7,449 bases of DNA from an uncultured Prevotella sp. (GTDB lineage Bacteria > Bacteroidota > Bacteroidia > Bacteroidales > Bacteroidaceae), in contig CABSIA010000146.1 in the NCBI GenBank assembly GCA_902477645.1, positions 1-7,449 of the forward strand, written 5' to 3'. The notes beneath the pieces are model-generated. The model was not told the origin of the DNA. It ran no database searches and saw only the letters and a program-made list of their open reading frames with translations. The position numbers and the translations under genes are program-made. This document shows, piece by piece, positions 7,050 through 7,449 of the stretch; position 1 is the first letter of the stretch, and each line of letters begins with the position of its first letter.

Positions 7050-7076
7050 CTACGTAAAAAATAAGGTGTAACTTTG
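7033..7076 (+). promoter_or_regulatory. Promoter of the plus-strand gene with AGGACTATTTTG box
   Basis: TAACTTTG (7069-7076) is identical to the GH127 -7 element. AGGACTATTTTG (7033-7044) begins 36 bases upstream of it and supplies a TTTG at 7041-7044, 24 bases away. The start of transcription would be near 7083, giving a leader of about 35 bases. Confidence 0.65.
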
Positions 7077-7118
7077 CAACGTGAAATTTTATGAATAACT
7101 ACAAACTAAATAAACCAA

Positions 7119-7449
7119 ATGAAAAAAAACTTGAAAACAGCAGGTTGCCTCTTGTGCATGATGGCATTCGCAATGACAGCGGCGGCAGATCAAACATCTG
7201 TCACGGTGGGCAGCAAGACCGAACTGGCAAAATCCGCAGCATTGGTATTGGCATCGGTGGAGTCAGACGATAATCCTCCCACACGTATTAACGACAACGC
7301 CTTCAGACCAACAACTCCATATTGGAGCAGTTTTACCGGAACCGAAAACTACGGCAAAACAGAATACGTGGAACTGCAATGGGAGTCGGGCATCAATATT
7401 GAGGAGTGCAGAGTCTATTGGGCACAAGACGGCACCGACATAGAATATC
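7119..7449 (+). CDS. Secreted protein with N-terminal discoidin-like module, C-terminus cut by window edge
   Basis: The frame is open from ATG at 7119 to the window end (110 residues and one extra base). The start is supported by an A-rich upstream context (AAATAAACCAA), a promoter at a suitable distance, and a signal peptide (MKKNLKTAGCLLCMMAFAMT, then AAA before DQ). An early TAGC resembles a lipobox, but too little hydrophobic sequence precedes it. After the signal, residues about 40-110 (RINDNAFRPTTPYW, TEYVELQWESG, CRVYWAQDGTD) share the order IND / YW / TE-V-EL-W / VYW-DG with the C-terminal module of the GH127 enzyme (residues 687-737), so a related discoidin-like carbohydrate-binding module is likely. 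The function of the full protein is unknown. It diverges from the module-protein gene and shares its promoter box, suggesting co-regulation. Confidence 0.8.
   Translation, partial: MKKNLKTAGCLLCMMAFAMTAAADQTSVTVGSKTELAKSAALVLASVESDDNPPTRINDNAFRPTTPYWSSFTGTENYGKTEYVELQWESGINIEECRVYWAQDGTDIEY

Noticed and set aside
7091..7273. 60-codon open frame starting at the ATG at 7091
   Set aside because: It overlaps the 7119 gene in another frame; the 7119 frame has a proper signal peptide and stays open to the window end.

Overview
The window looks like Bacteroidales DNA (Bacteroides/Prevotella/Muribaculaceae type). The reasons are secreted glycoside hydrolases with Sec signal peptides, a repeat protein with a T9SS-like C-terminal tail, A-rich leaders without clear Shine-Dalgarno sequences, and promoters that fit the Bacteroidetes TTTG / TAnnTTTG (-33/-7) pattern. 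The genus cannot be fixed from the sequence alone.

Layout. Three genes lie on the minus strand and one on the plus strand. Read along the minus strand from 6824 to 1 they are: (1) 6824-4296, a secreted 842-residue protein made of about five DUF4859-like beta modules plus a C-terminal sorting tail, ending at an intrinsic terminator; (2) 3912-1486, a secreted GH127-type beta-L-arabinofuranosidase with a C-terminal discoidin (F5/8)-like module and its own promoter; (3) 1343-1, the first 447 residues of a secreted GH97 enzyme carrying the retaining-type aspartate (alpha-galactosidase-like), cut by the window edge. On the plus strand, from 7119 to the right edge, is the N-terminus of a secreted protein that resembles the discoidin-like module of the GH127 enzyme.

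How the genes may work together. GH127 and GH97 would remove terminal beta-L-arabinofuranose and alpha-linked galactose (or glucose) from plant cell-wall glycans or glycoproteins in the periplasm or at the surface. The module protein has no catalytic domain that I recognise and may be a surface binding or scaffold protein. No SusC/SusD pair lies in the window.

Regulation is the most notable part. All three recognisable promoters (GH127, the module protein, and the plus-strand gene) carry a near-identical AGGACTATTTTG box that begins 35-37 bases upstream of the first base of their -7 element. This suggests one shared regulon. The divergent intergenic region (6825-7118) holds further degenerate copies of the box, spaced 21, 20 and 31 bases apart, and two copies facing each other form a long inverted repeat. 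Upstream of the GH127 promoter are three 22-base units with a LacI-operator-like palindromic core. Between GH127 and GH97 is a REP/BIME-like pair of inverted 28-base arms. Each arm is itself a hairpin, and a compensatory base-pair change separates the two.
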